A stretch of DNA of 64,000 nt from Lacticaseibacillus daqingensis (lineage in GTDB: Bacteria > Bacillota > Bacilli > Lactobacillales > Lactobacillaceae), in contig NZ_RHOH01000006.1 of the NCBI RefSeq assembly GCF_003946115.1, forward strand, positions 1 through 64,000, read 5' to 3'. Shown in pieces: positions 24,681 to 35,750 of the stretch (the first letter of the stretch is position 1; each line of letters begins with the position of its first letter). Below the pieces are notes generated by a model. The model was not told the origin of the DNA, did no database searches, and worked only from the letters and a program-made list of their open reading frames with translations. Both the position numbers and the translations under genes were made by a program.

Positions 24681-24764
24681 GCGTGCAGGCGCGCGGGCTG
24701 CCTTGCAAGCGTTCCCTGCCAGCCCCGGCGCCAAAGTTTGGTATGCTGGAGAAAAGGACTGGGG

Positions 24765-26057
24765 TTGAGCGCGATGCGAAAGGTGAAGGCGGTAAAAGAG
24801 ATGAGCTTCGGCAGCGTGTTGCTGCTGGGTATCAACGGCATCATCGGCTCGGGGATCTTCCTGTTGCCGGGAACGCTGTTCAAGGAGGCGGGGCGCGCCA
24901 GCGTGTGGGCGATCGTTGGCGCCGGTGCAGCGACCACCCTGATCGCGCTGTGCTACGCAGTGATGGCCTCGCGGATCGATGATGACGGTGGGGCGTGGGC
25001 CTACGCCGACCGCGCGTTTGGGCCGCTGGCAGGATTCATGACCGGCTGGTTCGGGTGGTTTCTCGGCGTCATCACGATCGCCGCGGAGCTGGCCGCGTTT
25101 TTGACCGCGCTCGGCGGGCTCTGGCCGGCGGTGCACACGCGGTGGGTGTACGCCGTCATTGCGCTGAGCATCATCGGCGCCTTGACGGCGGTCAACTGGT
25201 TCGGCCCCGGCGCGACGGAATGGCTTGATAATGGGGCCAGTGCGGCCAAGGTGGTGTTGCTGGCCGCGTTCATCGGCCTCGGCGGCTGGGCGGTGCTGAC
25301 CCGCGGCGCGGTTGCGTGGCCGACGCCATCTGGGGCAGACGGTACCTTCACCGGCGCATTCGCCACGGCGTTTTATATGTTCACCGGCTTCTCGTTTTTG
25401 CCGGTGGCGGCCAAGGCCATGCGTGATCCGGAAAAGACGCTGCCGCGCGCGTTGCTCATCGTGATGGTGGCGGTCACGGCCGTGTACGCCGTTGTGCAGC
25501 TGGTGACAATGGCACTCTTGGGCGGCGCGCTGGCCGGGGCGGCGCTGCCGGTGGCAGCGGCCCTGGCCAAGGTGCTGGGCAACGCCGGGCGCGTGGCGAT
25601 CCTGGTGGGGATGCTGGTGTCCATCCTCGGGGTCGCGATTGCGGTGTCGTTTGACACACCGGTGGGGATGGCGGCTTTGGCCACGGAGAAGCACCTGCTG
25701 CCGGCGGTGTTCGGCCGCACGAATCGCTTCGGGGCGCCGGCTGTGGCGATTCTGACCACGATGGCGTTGGCGGCGGGGCTGGTGCTCAGTGGGAGCTACC
25801 TGTTTTTGGTCAAACTGATCGTGCTGAGCTCGTTTGTGCAGTATATCGCGACGATCCTGGCGATGCTCAAGCTGCGCCGCGCGCCGGCTCTGCCAGCAGG
25901 AATGCACCTGCCCGCGAGTTGGGGCATCGCGCTGGTGGCGCTGGGGCTGATCGCGTATCTGATGACGAGTTTTGCCTGGCTGACATGGGCGATCGGCCTG
26001 GGCACCGCGGCGGTCGGCGGCCTGGTGTTTTGGCTGGACCGGCGCGCGACGCCGTAA
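24765..26057 (+). CDS. APC-family amino acid permease
   Basis: 430 residues. TTG 24765 has AAAAGGA 6 nt upstream; the ATG nine bases later is too far from it but cannot be excluded. About 12 transmembrane helices. The N-terminal signature LLLGINGIIGSGIFLLPGTL is the APC unwound-helix substrate motif (GIxGSGIF). Takes up an amino acid or exchanges it; substrate not deducible. A TGGTATGCT extended -10 lies at ~24740. Its place between gltX and recQ is not part of the conserved block. Confidence 0.87.
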   Translation: MSAMRKVKAVKEMSFGSVLLLGINGIIGSGIFLLPGTLFKEAGRASVWAIVGAGAATTLIALCYAVMASRIDDDGGAWAYADRAFGPLAGFMTGWFGWFLGVITIAAELAAFLTALGGLWPAVHTRWVYAVIALSIIGALTAVNWFGPGATEWLDNGASAAKVVLLAAFIGLGGWAVLTRGAVAWPTPSGADGTFTGAFATAFYMFTGFSFLPVAAKAMRDPEKTLPRALLIVMVAVTAVYAVVQLVTMALLGGALAGAALPVAAALAKVLGNAGRVAILVGMLVSILGVAIAVSFDTPVGMAALATEKHLLPAVFGRTNRFGAPAVAILTTMALAAGLVLSGSYLFLVKLIVLSSFVQYIATILAMLKLRRAPALPAGMHLPASWGIALVALGLIAYLMTSFAWLTWAIGLGTAAVGGLVFWLDRRATP

Positions 26058-26114
26058 TTTACAGACAGGGGGCGGACGCGTAGAATAGATAGATACGAAT
26101 GGGGGAGCAGACCA

Positions 26115-27878
<1,764 letters not shown>

Positions 27879-27911
27879 GGTGCGTTTTAAACTGTCAGCG
27901 TAGCACATATT

Positions 27912-27946
27912 TTGGTCGTTCCTGGTTCGCGAACACGACCATTTTT
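27912..27946 (+). terminator. Terminator of recQ
   Basis: TGGTCGTTCCTGGTTCGCG pairs with CGAACACGACCA, followed by TTTTT. Confidence 0.85.
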
Positions 27947-28065
27947 CGGATATCTGAGATGTTTCTAATTTGAGGACGGAGGTTCGGCCAGTGTCGCTGG
28001 AGCTGGAAGTGGCACTGGCTGGACCGGAGTCCGGGAATTTAAAGAACACCCTGGGGCCGCGCGTC
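27947..28065. other. Gene-free region upstream of cysS
   Basis: Holds a hairpin at ~27988-28027 (GCCAGTG...CACTGGC with inner AGC/GCT pairs) and a short CCGG/CCGGAG repeat. No T-box consensus is found despite the downstream aminoacyl-tRNA synthetase. Confidence 0.4.
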
Positions 28066-28094
28066 TTTCACCGGCCGGGCTTTTCGGGTATGAT
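28066..28094 (+). promoter_or_regulatory. Promoter of the cysS operon
   Basis: TTTCAC, 17 nt, TATGAT, 33 nt before the cysS ATG. Confidence 0.6.
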
Positions 28095-28126
28095 ACGGAT
28101 GAGACTTTGCGAAAGGACACTTGCGA

Positions 28127-29533
28127 ATGCTAGAAATCTATAACACCCTGACGCGCACGAAAGAGGCGTTTCACCCGCTGACGCCGGGTGAGGTCCACAT
28201 GTATGTCTGTGGTCCCACGGTTTACAACTACATTCATATCGGCAACGCGCGCTCGGCGGTGGCGTTTGACACCATTCGCCGCTACCTGCTTTACCGCGGC
28301 TACAAGGTGAACTACGTGTCGAACTTTACGGACGTAGACGATAAGATCATCAACGCCGCCCACGCCACCGGTGAGGCGCCACTGGCCTTAGCTCAGCGCT
28401 TCATCGATGCCTATATGCAAGACACCGCGGCGCTGAACATTCTGCCGGCCACGACGAACCCGCGCGCCAGCGAAATGATCCCAGAGATCATCGCCTTTAT
28501 CCAAACACTGATCGACAACGGCTATGCCTATGCGGCGGACGGTGACGTTTATTACCGGGCGCGCCGGTTTGCCCACTATGGTGAGCTCGCCCACAAGAAC
28601 CTGGACGAGCTGGAGCAAGGCGCCTCGCAACACACGGCGGACGCCGAAACCGCGCGTAAGGAAGACCCGATCGACTTTGCGCTGTGGAAGGGCGCTAAGC
28701 CCGGCGAGATCGCATGGGACTCCCCGTGGGGCGCCGGGCGGCCGGGCTGGCACATCGAGTGCTCGGTGATGGCGACGACGCTTTTGGGCGCCACGATCGA
28801 CATCCACGGCGGCGGCCAGGACCTGGAGTTCCCGCACCACGAAAACGAGATCGCGCAAAGCGAAGCGGCGACCGGCCAGACCTTTGTGGACTACTGGATG
28901 CACAACGGCTTCGTCACGATCGGCGAAGACGATGAGAAAATGAGCAAGAGCCTCGGCAACTTCGTGACGGTGCACGACATCGTCAAGTCGGTCGATCCAC
29001 AAACCGTGCGCTTTTTGCTGGCGGCCACGCAGTACCGTAAGCCGCTACGCTACGCCCCAAGCGCGCTGGATGACGCGGCGCACAACCTGGAGAAGTTGCG
29101 CCATGCCTTTGACAACCTGCGCTACCGCCAAGCGGACGCCGAGCCCGGCAGTGACGCGGCGGTAGCCGCCACGGTGGCGGCGTTGACGCGCGATTTTGAC
29201 ACCGCGATGGACGACGATTTTAACGTCCAAAACGGGCTGGCGGTGCTGTACGAGCTGGCCAAGGTGATGAATACTTACGCGGCCCAGGCGACCGTTGCGG
29301 CCGCCACAGTGGCCGCGCTGCTCGAACGGCAGGCCACGTGGCTCGCGATTTTTGGCATTGAATTCAAGGCAGCGCTGGTGGATGCGGACATTGAGGCGCT
29401 GATCGCCAAGCGCAACGCCGCCCGCGCCGCCCGCGACTTTGCCACCAGCGACGCGATTCGCGATCAGCTGGCAGAAGCCGGGATCGTCCTAGAGGACACC
29501 CCGCAAGGCACAAGATGGAGAAAAAATGACTGA
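28127..29533 (+). CDS. cysS: Cysteinyl-tRNA synthetase
   Basis: 468 residues. ATG 28127 has AAAGGA 9 nt upstream; a TTG at 28121 would be too close. Class I synthetase charging tRNA-Cys. Zinc and HIGH region [16 protein letters not shown] (Cys ~29), second zinc ligands around [14 protein letters not shown] in [10 protein letters not shown] (~265). First gene of the cysS-mrnC-rlmB-yacP operon, overlapping mrnC by 8 nt. Confidence 0.98.
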   Translation: MLEIYNTLTRTKEAFHPLTPGEVHMYVCGPTVYNYIHIGNARSAVAFDTIRRYLLYRGYKVNYVSNFTDVDDKIINAAHATGEAPLALAQRFIDAYMQDTAALNILPATTNPRASEMIPEIIAFIQTLIDNGYAYAADGDVYYRARRFAHYGELAHKNLDELEQGASQHTADAETARKEDPIDFALWKGAKPGEIAWDSPWGAGRPGWHIECSVMATTLLGATIDIHGGGQDLEFPHHENEIAQSEAATGQTFVDYWMHNGFVTIGEDDEKMSKSLGNFVTVHDIVKSVDPQTVRFLLAATQYRKPLRYAPSALDDAAHNLEKLRHAFDNLRYRQADAEPGSDAAVAATVAALTRDFDTAMDDDFNVQNGLAVLYELAKVMNTYAAQATVAAATVAALLERQATWLAIFGIEFKAALVDADIEALIAKRNAARAARDFATSDAIRDQLAEAGIVLEDTPQGTRWRKND

Positions 29534-29936
29534 TGCAAAACAACTGAACGGGGTCACCCTGGCCTACCTTGGGGATGCCGTGTACGAGGTGTACGTGCGC
29601 GAACACCTACTCAACCGCGGGATGGTGCGCCCCAACATGCTCCAAAAGGCCGCCAAGTCCTTCGTGTCGGCCAAGGCCCAGGCGGCCTTGATCGCCGGCA
29701 TGGAAGCCGAAGACCTGCTGAGCGAAGACGAGTGGGCGACCTTCAAGCGGGGCCGCAACGCCAAGTCCTACACGCACGCCAAGAACACCGACGTCGTGAC
29801 TTACCGCACCTCGACCGGCTTTGAGGCGCTGTTCGGTGCCTTGAAGCTGCAAGGGGCAACCGCGCGCATCGATGAACTGGCTGCGTGGTGTATCGCGTAT
29901 GTCGAGAAAGGGGGCACCGGCCATGGCCAAGCCTAA
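29526..29936 (+). CDS. mrnC: Mini-ribonuclease III
   Basis: 136 residues. RNase III catalytic domain without the double-stranded RNA-binding domain. [18 protein letters not shown] carries the acidic catalytic residues and [18 protein letters not shown] the second helix. In Bacillus the enzyme matures 23S rRNA ends. Overlaps cysS upstream and rlmB downstream, so translation is probably coupled. Confidence 0.95.
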   Translation: MTDAKQLNGVTLAYLGDAVYEVYVREHLLNRGMVRPNMLQKAAKSFVSAKAQAALIAGMEAEDLLSEDEWATFKRGRNAKSYTHAKNTDVVTYRTSTGFEALFGALKLQGATARIDELAAWCIAYVEKGGTGHGQA

Positions 29937-30789
29937 CGCACCGCACAAGTCCTACTCAACCAAGGGCGCCGCGCGCAGCGGCAAGCCGCGCGCCAAAGCC
30001 CAGACGACGCCGGATAAGTACCGCGATCGGCCCGCCGATGCGGCCCACGAAGACGAGTTCGTTTTCGGCCGCCATGCCGTGGCTGAGGCGCTCAAAGCCG
30101 GCAGCAACCAAACCATCAACAAGTTGTTCGTCCAGACCGGCCTGAACTCCGACCCGATCCATGAGCTCGTGCAAAAGGCGCAAAAGGCGAAGATCTTGGT
30201 CAGCACGGTACCTAAGACGAAGCTGGACCTCTTGTCCGATGGTGGCAACCACCAGGGCGTGCTGGTCGCGATGACCCCGTACGCCTACCAGACGCTGGAT
30301 GACCTGTTCGCCCGCGCCGAAGCAGCCGGGCACGCTCCGTTTTTCCTGGTGCTCGACAACCTGGAGGACCCACACAACCTGGGCTCCATCATGCGCACCG
30401 CGGATGCGGTCGGCGTTGACGGCATCATCATCCCCAAGCACCGCGCCGTGGGGCTGACCAGCACCGTGGCCAAAATCTCCACCGGCGCCATCGAACACGT
30501 GCCCGTGGCCCGCGTGACGAACCTCGCGGCCACCATCAAGCAGCTCAAAGACCGCGGCATGTGGGTGTACGGCACCGCGATGGACGGCCAGGACTTCCGC
30601 CAGTGGGATGCCACGGGCGCCGTGGCGCTGGTCATCGGTAACGAAGGCAAGGGCATCAGCCCCGGCATCGCCAAGCTGATGGATGCCACGCTGACGATCC
30701 CGATGGTCGGCCATGTGCAGAGCCTGAACGCCAGCGTGGCGGCTGGTATCCTGATGTATCAGGCTTTCACCGCTCGCGGAGGCCACTAA
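29923..30789 (+). CDS. rlmB: 23S rRNA (guanosine-2'-O-)-methyltransferase, TrmH/SpoU family
   Basis: 288 residues. ATG 29923 follows AAAGGGGG and overlaps the mrnC end by 14 nt. A Lys/Arg-rich ~45-residue N-terminal extension precedes the substrate-binding domain ([15 protein letters not shown]) and the SPOUT knot: [54 protein letters not shown]. Methylates a 23S rRNA guanosine 2'-OH (G2251 in E. coli numbering). Confidence 0.94.
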   Translation: MAKPNAPHKSYSTKGAARSGKPRAKAQTTPDKYRDRPADAAHEDEFVFGRHAVAEALKAGSNQTINKLFVQTGLNSDPIHELVQKAQKAKILVSTVPKTKLDLLSDGGNHQGVLVAMTPYAYQTLDDLFARAEAAGHAPFFLVLDNLEDPHNLGSIMRTADAVGVDGIIIPKHRAVGLTSTVAKISTGAIEHVPVARVTNLAATIKQLKDRGMWVYGTAMDGQDFRQWDATGAVALVIGNEGKGISPGIAKLMDATLTIPMVGHVQSLNASVAAGILMYQAFTARGGH

Positions 30790-30790
30790 G

Positions 30791-31339
30791 ATGCGCCGGC
30801 ACCTGTTGATCGTGGACGGCTACAACGTGATCGGGAACTGGCCCGAGCTGGCCAAGCTCAAAGCTGATGATCACTTCGATGCGGCGCGCGACCGCCTGCT
30901 GGATGAGCTGGCCGAGTACCGCAGCCACGAGAACGCCAACATCATCGTGGTGTTTGACGCGATGTACGTGCCTGGCATCGGGCAGCGCTACGACAAGTGG
31001 GACCTGCAGGTGGTGTTCACCCAAGAGGACCAGACGGCTGACAGCTACATCGAAAAGCTTGCCAATGACCTCAACGGCCCGCTGATGCAGCTGACCGTGG
31101 TGACCTCCGATCAGGCCGAGCAGTGGACGGTTTTTTCCCGTGGGGCCCTGCGGATCTCCTCGCGTGACTTTCTCCGGGAGGTCCAGCGTTCTCGCTCGGA
31201 GTTCACCCAGTCCACCGACCCGTTCATCATGCGGGAGAACCGCCGCAACGTGCCGTGGCGCACCGATCAGCTGTTGCAGCTGGAGAAGATGCGCCGCCAC
31301 ATTGAACGTCACGACCCAGACACAAAGAACCGCCCCTGA
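30791..31339 (+). CDS. yacP: NYN (PIN-like) domain ribonuclease, YacP/Rae1 family
   Basis: 182 residues, starting 1 nt after rlmB. LLIVDGYNVIGNWPEL (first acidic residue), IIVVFDAMYVPG, TQEDQTADSYIEKLAN and VVTSDQAEQWTVFSRGALRI carry the NYN acidic centre. Rae1 of Bacillus is a ribosome-associated A-site endoribonuclease. Last gene of the cysS operon. Confidence 0.93.
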   Translation: MRRHLLIVDGYNVIGNWPELAKLKADDHFDAARDRLLDELAEYRSHENANIIVVFDAMYVPGIGQRYDKWDLQVVFTQEDQTADSYIEKLANDLNGPLMQLTVVTSDQAEQWTVFSRGALRISSRDFLREVQRSRSEFTQSTDPFIMRENRRNVPWRTDQLLQLEKMRRHIERHDPDTKNRP

Positions 31340-31360
31340 TGATGGTAGGGGCGGTTCTTT
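31324..31360. terminator. Bidirectional terminator between yacP and the ABC cassette
   Basis: AAAGAACCGCCCCTGA and the GGGGCGGTTCTTT arm; overlaps the yacP stop and serves the convergent minus-strand operon. Confidence 0.92.
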
Positions 31361-31374
31361 GCGTCTGGGAAGCG

Positions 31375-32334
31375 TTACTGCAGCAGCGCATCCTTGACTT
31401 GGATCTTCTTTTGGATCAGACCCTGTTCGTAGAAGACGTCGGCGATTTTTTGCTGCTCGGCGACGATGGCGGTTGTCACCGGACTCATCGAGAAGCTGCG
31501 GCGTTCAACCGTTTTGGTCACGATCGCCTTGGACAGGTGCAGCGTGTCGGCCAGCATGGTGATCAGCTTGGCGTGGTTCTTGTTGGCCCAGCTCATGTCA
31601 TCGGCCAGATAATCGATCAACAGCGTGGAAACGGCGGTGTGGGCCGTGGCGTACTTGCGCGTTGACACCACGAAGTCGCGATTCTTGGCGAGGCCGACCG
31701 CATTGGTCAGCACTTTGGCGTTTTGCTGCACCTCAGCGGTGGCGGTGTAGGGGTCCCACGAGACCCACGCGTCCACCTTACCCTTGGCAAACGCGACGCT
31801 GGCCGCGCTTTGGTCCATGTTGACCAAGGTGACGTCGTTGACGGTCAGGTTGGCCTTGGCCAGGGCCTGCACGATCATGAACTGGGCAGCGGTCCCCTTG
31901 GCGTAGGCGATGCGCTTGCCTTTCAGGTCGGCCAGCTTGTTGATGCCGCTATTCTGCTTGACGAGAACTTCGGTGCCGTTGACCTTGTCGGCCCCCGCGG
32001 CGACGTACACGAGGTCAAGTCCGGCGGCCTGGTTGACGACCGGCGGCGTGTCGCCAAGGCGCGCGTAGTCGATATTGCCGGACTTCAGGGCGGTCATCAA
32101 GGCGGCGCCGTCTTGGAACTCTTTGAAAACGACCTTGTAGCCCTTAGCCTTCATCTTCTTGACCAGCTCGCCGCGCTGGCGGGAAATGTCGGCGGGATCG
32201 GCTTTTTGGTAGCCGATGACCACGCGGGTGAGGGTGGACTCGGCGGCGTCGGTTTGGGTGTAGCCGTACGCGGCCACCGCTAGCCAGGCCACCAAGGCGG
32301 TGAGCAGGAGGGTAAGCTTAGTTTTATGCGCCAT
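31375..32334 (-). CDS. ABC transporter substrate-binding protein, sulfonate/nitrate/taurine (SsuA/TauA) type
   Basis: 319 residues from ATG 32334, which overlaps the end of the ligase gene by 11 nt. N-terminal hydrophobic segment (LTLLLTALVAWLAVAAYGY) without a lipobox cysteine, so it is a signal anchor or cleaved signal. The NMT1/SsuA-like fold is shown by VVIGYQKADPADISRQRGEL, ALMTALKSGNIDYARLGDTP, GKRIAYAKGTAAQFMIVQAL and VDAWVSWDPYTATAE. Last gene of a five-gene operon; ligand unknown. Confidence 0.88.
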   Translation of the reverse strand: MAHKTKLTLLLTALVAWLAVAAYGYTQTDAAESTLTRVVIGYQKADPADISRQRGELVKKMKAKGYKVVFKEFQDGAALMTALKSGNIDYARLGDTPPVVNQAAGLDLVYVAAGADKVNGTEVLVKQNSGINKLADLKGKRIAYAKGTAAQFMIVQALAKANLTVNDVTLVNMDQSAASVAFAKGKVDAWVSWDPYTATAEVQQNAKVLTNAVGLAKNRDFVVSTRKYATAHTAVSTLLIDYLADDMSWANKNHAKLITMLADTLHLSKAIVTKTVERRSFSMSPVTTAIVAEQQKIADVFYEQGLIQKKIQVKDALLQ

Positions 32335-33865
32335 GGCTCGCACCTACTGCCAGCACTTGGTCGCGCAGCTGGGGCCGGAGCACTTTGCCGGTCGCGTTGC
32401 GCGGAAAGGACTGGGTGAACACGACCTGCGTGGGCGCCTCAAACTTGGCGAGGTGCGCGCGGCCGTATGCGAGCACGGCGTCACGCTCGGCCACCTCATT
32501 GACGCCCGGGGTGCGGCTGACGATCACCGCGGTGACCGCTTCACCGTACAGTGGATCGGGCAGGCCGATGACAGCCAGCTCGGCGATGAAGGGCAGCTCG
32601 CTGAGCACGTTTTCAACGGCGGCCGGGGACACTTTTTCACCGCCGCGGCTGATGATGTCCTTGGTGCGGCCCTTGATGTAGAGGTACCCATCGGCGTCGA
32701 AGCGCCCGAGGTCGCCGGTCAAAAACCAGCCGTTGACAAACGAGTCGGGGTGGGGGTCCATGTAGCTCGCGATGACGTGGTCGCCGCGGATGACGATCTC
32801 ACCGGTGACGTTGGGGGCAGTCGTGAACTGGCCATCGCCGGTGTGGATCGCGACATCGGTGCCGAATGGTTTGCCGGCGCTCCCGATTTTCGGTGCATCC
32901 AGCGGGTTGATCGTGCACTGGCTGGCGGATTCGGTCATGCCGTAGCCCTCGATGACATGGGTGTGGTAGCGGTCCTGAAAGGCGGTCAGCTTGTCTTCGG
33001 GCAACGAGAACGAGGAGTAGCGCACGAAGTTGAGGTGAATGGCCGCAGCCAGCCGCGCGTAGGTCGCGTTCGCGGCGTCGTTGAGCAGCAGGATCATGAT
33101 CATTGTCGGCACCACAGAGGTCCAAGTGATGCGGTTGTCGTGCACTTGCTGCCAGAACTGGCTGGCGGAGAACTTCGGTGCGATCACGAGCTGCCCGCCG
33201 GCCACGCGCATCGCCAGGGTGACCATGACCTGCGCATTGATGTGAAACATCGGCATGGTGATCAGTGCCACCGTGTCTTCGAACATCTGGTTGCTGGCCG
33301 CGTCGTGCTTGGCCGCGTTAAAAATGATCCGCTGCGAAAGCCCGACGCGCTTGGGTTTGCCGGTTGTCCCGCTGGTGTGCATGATCAGGGCAATGTCGTC
33401 TTCCTCAGGCGCGCTGAGATCGGCCGCTGTACGTGTGGCCAGCTGCGTCTCATCGAACACGACCGCAAGCTCGCCGGCGGTCGCGAGCGTCATCGGAACC
33501 ACGCGCAGCGCCGGACTGGCCAGTTCTGCGGCCAGCGCCGGCAGGGTGATCATGGCCGTGTAGTGGTGCTCAGCGTGGTCGCGCAGCAGCTCGCTGGCTG
33601 GTGTGGTGGGGGACAGCGGGTGCACCGCGATGCCCGCGGCCCAGGCCGCCTGGTCGATCGGCACATGGGCCGCACCGTTGGGGATGCAGACTAAAAGCGT
33701 GTCGTGGCGTCCGACCTTGCCCGCGGTCCAGGTCGCCTGCAGGGTCGCGATGTCGGCCAAAAGAGTCGCACCGGTGAACCAGCGGCCCAGCGTGATGTCC
33801 TTGACCCACTGGCGGGTCGGGTTATTTGTCAGTTGTTGCAAGAGGTGCTGATTGAGTGCGGTCAT
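32324..33865 (-). CDS. AMP-dependent acyl/aryl-CoA synthetase family ligase
   Basis: 513 residues. Complete ANL-superfamily motif set: HTSGTTGKPKRVGLS (A3 P-loop), HVIEGYGMTESASQC (A5), NGWFLTGDLGRFDADGYLY (A7), KGRTKDIISRGGEKVSP (A8 hinge) and RNATGKVLR with the catalytic lysine (A10). It should activate a carboxylate as acyl-AMP and load it on CoA or another thiol. It starts inside the acyltransferase gene (44-nt overlap) and ends inside the binding-protein gene. Substrate unknown; the neighbours suggest an imported or exported acyl acceptor. Confidence 0.88.
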   Translation of the reverse strand: MTALNQHLLQQLTNNPTRQWVKDITLGRWFTGATLLADIATLQATWTAGKVGRHDTLLVCIPNGAAHVPIDQAAWAAGIAVHPLSPTTPASELLRDHAEHHYTAMITLPALAAELASPALRVVPMTLATAGELAVVFDETQLATRTAADLSAPEEDDIALIMHTSGTTGKPKRVGLSQRIIFNAAKHDAASNQMFEDTVALITMPMFHINAQVMVTLAMRVAGGQLVIAPKFSASQFWQQVHDNRITWTSVVPTMIMILLLNDAANATYARLAAAIHLNFVRYSSFSLPEDKLTAFQDRYHTHVIEGYGMTESASQCTINPLDAPKIGSAGKPFGTDVAIHTGDGQFTTAPNVTGEIVIRGDHVIASYMDPHPDSFVNGWFLTGDLGRFDADGYLYIKGRTKDIISRGGEKVSPAAVENVLSELPFIAELAVIGLPDPLYGEAVTAVIVSRTPGVNEVAERDAVLAYGRAHLAKFEAPTQVVFTQSFPRNATGKVLRPQLRDQVLAVGASHGA

Positions 33866-34985
33866 GTGGGCGCGCTCCTTTCCGATTTTTCTTCAAGAGG
33901 TGCCATTGCGGCCGGCCGATCAGCAGGCCAAACGGGGCGACCTTGTAGCAGAACCACGCGATGGCAAACGAAACGGCAACGACGGAGGCGTAGCCGACCG
34001 GGATCAGGACCAACAGCGCCCAGTCCGGCAGGTGGGTAAAGCTCAGGCCGTAGCGCAGTAGCGTCAGGCCAATGGTCTGGTCGAGGTAGATCCCAAAGGA
34101 CACCTTGGCGCCGTTGCGGATGAACCATTCCATCTTGGTGGGAATACCGTGGTCACGCCAGGCCGAATACTGCAGGCCGATCCAGAAGATGAAGCAGATC
34201 ATCAGCGTGTCATACACGGCCATGTAAGGCTGGTGCGGTGACACCGCGGCGGTGTGCGTGAGCCCCAGCGCGTTGCGGTTCCAGAAGTAAAAGAACACGG
34301 TGCCGATGCTCATGGCCGCGGTCCAGCTCGCCAAAGCGCGGACGTGGCGGTTCAAAAAGGCGATGACGGCTTGGTAGTGCAGCGCGGTGAAGCTGCCGAA
34401 GATGAAGTAGAACTGGTAGGTGAAGACGTTCACACCGTAAGCGCGGAACCACCACAGCCAGTTGCTGCGGTCGATGCCGGGCAGCGCGTACTTGATGAAG
34501 GCGACGATCGCCAGCTGAATCGCGAAGCTGACGCCTAGCACCAGCAGATGCCGCTTAGCCGTTTTGAACAGCCGCACCAACAGCGGAAACAGCACGTACA
34601 GCTGGAGCGTGACCAGAATGTAGTACATGTAAAATTGATCCCCGTGCAGTAGCGACTTCAGGTAGGTGGGCCCAAACGTTGCCCAGGAGAAGCCCGGGGC
34701 GCTGATGATGCAGGCTATGGTCAAGAGGATGAAGTTCCACAGCACGTAAGGCCAGCCGGACCCCGCGAAGCGCTTCTTGAAAAAGGTCGGCCAGTCGTTG
34801 CGGTCATAGTAGTTCAGCGTCAACACCAGCCCGGTCATGAACATGAAGCCCATGCGGGTGAAGTGGATCAAAAGGTGCGTGGCTAACAGCGTCATGTGCG
34901 GCCAGGCGGTTGCACCGGTCATAGTCTGGGAAAAGGCGGTGGTGGTGTGGTTGAGCAGCACCCCGAAAATGAAGAAGACCCGCAT
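33822..34985 (-). CDS. Acyltransferase family 3 integral membrane protein
   Basis: 387 residues from ATG 34985. About ten transmembrane helices; H in VLLNHTTTAF is the conserved family histidine. The frame stays open upstream and reads QAKKPYLHEVDL directly before this ATG, the usual family N-terminus, but no ATG/GTG/TTG is present there. An ATC at 35030-35028 sits 8 nt after a perfect AGGAGG. The true start may thus be ATC 35030, or the gene may use ATG 34985 with its GAGG. The family O-acylates sugars or lipids. Confidence 0.85.
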   Translation of the reverse strand: MRVFFIFGVLLNHTTTAFSQTMTGATAWPHMTLLATHLLIHFTRMGFMFMTGLVLTLNYYDRNDWPTFFKKRFAGSGWPYVLWNFILLTIACIISAPGFSWATFGPTYLKSLLHGDQFYMYYILVTLQLYVLFPLLVRLFKTAKRHLLVLGVSFAIQLAIVAFIKYALPGIDRSNWLWWFRAYGVNVFTYQFYFIFGSFTALHYQAVIAFLNRHVRALASWTAAMSIGTVFFYFWNRNALGLTHTAAVSPHQPYMAVYDTLMICFIFWIGLQYSAWRDHGIPTKMEWFIRNGAKVSFGIYLDQTIGLTLLRYGLSFTHLPDWALLVLIPVGYASVVAVSFAIAWFCYKVAPFGLLIGRPQWHLLKKNRKGARPHDRTQSAPLATTDK

Positions 34986-35038
34986 CAGGTCGACCTCGTG
35001 CAGGTACGGTTTTTTCGCTTGAGTTGTGATCGGTCTGT

Positions 35039-35044
35039 CCTCCT
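35039..35044 (-). promoter_or_regulatory. Ribosome binding site that points to an ATC start
   Basis: Minus-strand AGGAGG followed by 8 nt and ATC-ACA-ACT-CAA in the acyltransferase frame. The next in-frame start-like codon is ATG 34985, 45 nt later. Confidence 0.6.
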
Positions 35045-35750
35045 ATGACACTGCCGTGGTGGGCGCTAGGATCACGTCCAGCACTTCGGCGGCGACGCGC
35101 GCCACGGCTTCCGCGTTTTGGCCCTTTGCACCGGCCGCCTCGTAGACGTTGGTGCCGGACTTCACGACCAGCACGCGGTCGGCCATGCGCGCCGCCTCGT
35201 CCACGTCATGGGTGATGAGCAACGTGGTCAGGTGGGCCTTGGCGCAAAAGTCGCTGATGAACTGCTGCATGTTGCGGCGCGTCAGGGCGTCCAGCGCCCC
35301 GAGCGGCTCGTCCAACAACAGCAGCTGCGGTTCCGCCATCATCGCGCGGGCAAGCGCCAGGCGCTGCTTTTGCCCACCGGAAAGCTGGTTCGGAAACGTG
35401 TTGGCAAAATCCCGCAGGCCGACCGCGGCCAGTGCCTGTTCGGCCTTGGCCTGCTGCGCCTTATCATGGCTGTTGAAGGAGACGTTTTGCAGCGTTGTCA
35501 TCCACGGCAGCAGCCGGTCGTTTTGAAACATCACGCGGGTGACCAGGCCAGGTTGCGCGTAGGTGATGGCGCCGCTGGTCGGCTGCTCCAGCTGCGCCAT
35601 CAAGCGCAGGATCGTGCTTTTGCCGCCGCCGCTCATGCCGACCAAGGCGATGAACTCACCGGGGTAGAGACTGAAGTTGACGTCGTGCAAGGCCACGGTG
35701 GGACCGTAGACCTTGCCGATGCGAGAGAATTCAACGAGTGGGGAAGGCAT
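35043..35750 (-). CDS. ABC transporter ATP-binding protein, SsuB/TauB type
   Basis: 235 residues. ATG 35750 overlaps the permease stop by one base (TAATG), with AAAGGAG upstream. Walker A GMSGGGKST (~38), Q-loop MFQNDRLLPW, signature LSGGQKQRLALARA, Walker B LLLLDEPLGALDA, and H-loop ITHDVDEAARMAD. The GALDALTRRNMQ segment is typical of sulfonate/nitrate/taurine importers. Works with the permease at 35750-36559 and the binding protein at 31375-32334. Confidence 0.92.
   Translation of the reverse strand: MPSPLVEFSRIGKVYGPTVALHDVNFSLYPGEFIALVGMSGGGKSTILRLMAQLEQPTSGAITYAQPGLVTRVMFQNDRLLPWMTTLQNVSFNSHDKAQQAKAEQALAAVGLRDFANTFPNQLSGGQKQRLALARAMMAEPQLLLLDEPLGALDALTRRNMQQFISDFCAKAHLTTLLITHDVDEAARMADRVLVVKSGTNVYEAAGAKGQNAEAVARVAAEVLDVILAPTTAVS

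Noticed and set aside
27947-28126. T-box before cysS
   Set aside because: No GGTGGNACCGCG-type T-box sequence is present, only an unrelated hairpin.
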